Below are positions 5,333 to 6,743 of a stretch of 6,743 nucleotides of DNA, piece by piece. The stretch's first letter is position 1. Each line of letters begins with the position of its first letter. The stretch is taken from positions 1 through 6,743 of the forward strand of contig JALWUB010000180.1 of assembly GCA_026993275.1 (NCBI GenBank), in the 5' to 3' direction. The notes below the pieces were generated by a model that worked only from the letters and a program-made list of their open reading frames with translations, ran no database searches and had not been told where the DNA came from. The DNA is from Robiginitomaculum sp. GTDB taxonomy: Bacteria; Pseudomonadota; Alphaproteobacteria; Caulobacterales; Maricaulaceae. Made by a program: the position numbers and the translations under genes.

Positions 5333-5467
5333 GGCGTTTCGCCTCAAAAAAGAAGATGGCGCTGTCAAAAAATCTGCACCGGGCAATCCTTAACGGCTTG
5401 GAAACCATAATTGCGCGATTTTGCCTTACCGCGCCTTTGCACGCGCACAGGTCATCACACGGGCGCC
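5333..5467. other. Divergent spacer between ssrA and the EAL gene
   Basis: This spacer contains the presumed ssrA upstream region and the control region of the rightward gene. I see no coding capacity. On the + strand a CATAAT hexamer (5406-5411) has no convincing -35 partner. A TTAA-N7-GAAAC arrangement (5390-5405) loosely resembles a CtrA site. Confidence 0.5.
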
Positions 5468-6706
5468 ATGAACCGGCTGACAGAGCTCTTGTTTTTCACC
5501 CTTTACGGTCTCAGCGCCCTGGTGGCGGGGCTGGCGCTGGTGCGCTTTGCCGGGATTGCGCCGGCCACGGCCGGGCTGTTTGGCGCGCTGGGCTTTCTCG
5601 CCGTACTGCAAATCCATGCGGTGCTGGCGCGCACCGGCAAACAGGCGCAGCTGGAGAAAAGCGTGCGCACCCTGCGCCAGGCCAATCTCGCGCTTTCGAG
5701 TGAAATGGCCGCCATTCACGAAGACCTGGAGGCCCTGAGCAGGGCTGTCGAGGCCGAGGCGGTGCGCCGCGACGAGGTCATTATCTCCGAAGTGCAGGCG
5801 CTCGAGGACACCATCCGCAAGATGCAGAGCTCGCTCTCCAGCCGCATTGCCGAGGCGGCGCGCGCCGCGGTGATGCCGGTGCTGGACGAAAGCGAGACCA
5901 GCGACCGCCATGTGCTGCTGACCCTGGTGCGCGAGGCGCTGGAGGCGGGCCGTGTTGACCTGCACCTGCAGCCGATTGTCTCGCTGCCCCAGCGCAAGAC
6001 CTATTTCTATGAAAGCTTTACCCGCCTGCGCGACGCCGATGGCCACATCATCATGCCGGCCGAGTTTATCAAGGTGGCGGAATCGGCGGGCCTGATGACC
6101 ATGGTGGACAACATGCTGCTGTTCCGCTGCGTGCAGATTGTCCGCCAGTTGACCGAAAAGGACCGCCAGATTGGCATTGTCTGCAACATTTCGCCCCTGT
6201 CGCTGAAAGACGAAACCTTTTTTCCGCAATTTCTCGATTTCATGCGCCGCAATGCCGACCTGTCCGGCTCGGTGGTGTTCGAGATCGGCCAGAGGGCGTT
6301 TCAGGAACGCGGCATTGTCGAAGCCCGCAACATGGCCCGCCTGGCCGATTTTGGCTACCGGTTTTCCATCGACAAGGTCGAGAGCCTGGATTTTGACGTT
6401 CTGGACATGCAACGCGCCGGGGTGCGCTTCTTCAAGGCCGCGGGCGATGTATTGCTGGACGGGCTCAAGGCCGGCCCCGAGGCGCCGCTGCCGGCCGCGC
6501 CGGACATTCTGATGAGCGACATTTCCCGTTATCTGGCGCGCCATGGCATCGACCTGATCGGCGAAAAGATCGAGGACGAGGCCACGCTGGTCGAGGTGCT
6601 GGACCTGGATGCGTCTTATGGCCAGGGGCATTTGTTCGGCGCACCGCGCCCCATTCGCGAGGAGTATCTGGCGGAAAGCGGGAATGTCTTCAAGCTTGCC
6701 GTCTGA
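5468..6706 (+). CDS. Membrane-anchored coiled-coil protein with degenerate EAL domain, TipF-like
   Basis: The 412-residue product has two hydrophobic segments (about 7-28 and 33-53), a long heptad-rich coiled coil (about 58-130) and a C-terminal EAL domain (about 147-400). EAL domains hydrolyse or bind cyclic di-GMP. Here the signature is ESF (182-184), N240 is kept, FEIGQ replaces the usual E-I-T-E block (E272 kept), the 'DDFG' block reads IDKVES with K303 in place of the second aspartate, K323 is kept without its following ID, E369 lies in the AEGVE-like GEKIED, and YGQGHLF (384-390) is intact. Loss of the DDFGTGYSSL loop argues against catalysis and for binding or scaffolding. This architecture matches TipF, the Caulobacter flagellar positioning c-di-GMP receptor. 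The ATG at 5468 opens directly on the first membrane helix; a TTG at 5411 would add 19 residues. It diverges from ssrA. Confidence 0.85.
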   Translation: MNRLTELLFFTLYGLSALVAGLALVRFAGIAPATAGLFGALGFLAVLQIHAVLARTGKQAQLEKSVRTLRQANLALSSEMAAIHEDLEALSRAVEAEAVRRDEVIISEVQALEDTIRKMQSSLSSRIAEAARAAVMPVLDESETSDRHVLLTLVREALEAGRVDLHLQPIVSLPQRKTYFYESFTRLRDADGHIIMPAEFIKVAESAGLMTMVDNMLLFRCVQIVRQLTEKDRQIGIVCNISPLSLKDETFFPQFLDFMRRNADLSGSVVFEIGQRAFQERGIVEARNMARLADFGYRFSIDKVESLDFDVLDMQRAGVRFFKAAGDVLLDGLKAGPEAPLPAAPDILMSDISRYLARHGIDLIGEKIEDEATLVEVLDLDASYGQGHLFGAPRPIREEYLAESGNVFKLAV

Positions 6707-6743
6707 AGACGCACGAACACAATCTCAATCCACTAACACAATC

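Noticed and set aside
5111..5410. Short + strand and minus-strand open frames between sspB and the EAL gene
   Set aside because: They run through the tmRNA on either strand and show no protein family signal; the RNA explains the sequence.
5411..5467. TTG start giving the EAL protein 19 more residues
   Set aside because: The extra residues are not membrane-like or conserved in appearance, and the ATG at 5468 opens directly on the first hydrophobic helix. Neither has a strong ribosome binding site, so some doubt remains.
5426..6631. 401-codon minus-strand open frame antisense to the EAL gene
   Set aside because: His/Gln/Arg-rich composition typical of an antisense frame. The + strand protein has clear domains.
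1..6743. CRISPR array, transposase, phage gene or defence system
   Set aside because: No regularly spaced repeats and no transposase, integrase or defence-type domains were seen. All genes are ordinary chromosomal types with uniform composition.

Overview
The window is a GC-rich stretch of an alphaproteobacterial chromosome. The evidence is a circularly permuted two-piece tmRNA gene with an ANDNF-type tag, an alpha-type SspB adaptor ending in a VVSLDAF motif, the greA / ELM1-like / trxB gene order, and a TipF-like protein with a degenerate EAL domain. The order is not certain. An intergenic palindromic repeat of a style common in Hyphomicrobiales and relatives (from memory) fits that group but does not prove it.

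Left arm, + strand (1-2686): the last 25 codons of mutL, a well-formed sigma70-type promoter and leader hairpin, greA, an ELM1-family gene that overlaps the greA stop by 4 bases, and trxB 71 bases further on. These three genes probably form one co-directional unit: RNA polymerase rescue, a GT-B-like protein of unknown substrate, and thioredoxin reduction.

Middle (2687-2941): trxB and fumC converge on a gene-free stretch. It holds a trxB-proximal hairpin and a 128-bp compound palindromic repeat. The last three bases of the repeat are the fumC stop codon.

Minus-strand block (2939-about 5325), in transcription order: ssrA (tmRNA acceptor piece, excised loop, coding piece), sspB, fumC. The tmRNA lies in what first looks like an empty 520-base intergenic region. 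Its acceptor stem with G3-U70, T arm, tag reading frame, PK1 and stop-codon hairpin can all be assigned base by base. The next gene downstream encodes SspB, the adaptor that delivers ssrA-tagged proteins to ClpXP, so the tag-writing RNA and the tag-reading adaptor are neighbours. A promoter between them (TTGACC-N17-TATCAG) lies inside the longest sspB reading frame and points to a GTG start at 4876.

Right arm, + strand (5468-6706): a 412-residue membrane-anchored coiled-coil protein with a degenerate EAL domain, transcribed divergently from ssrA. It resembles the flagellar positioning factor TipF.

The most notable signals are the ssrA-sspB neighbourhood with its unusual ALAA-ending tag, the repeat abutting the fumC stop, and the degenerate EAL protein.
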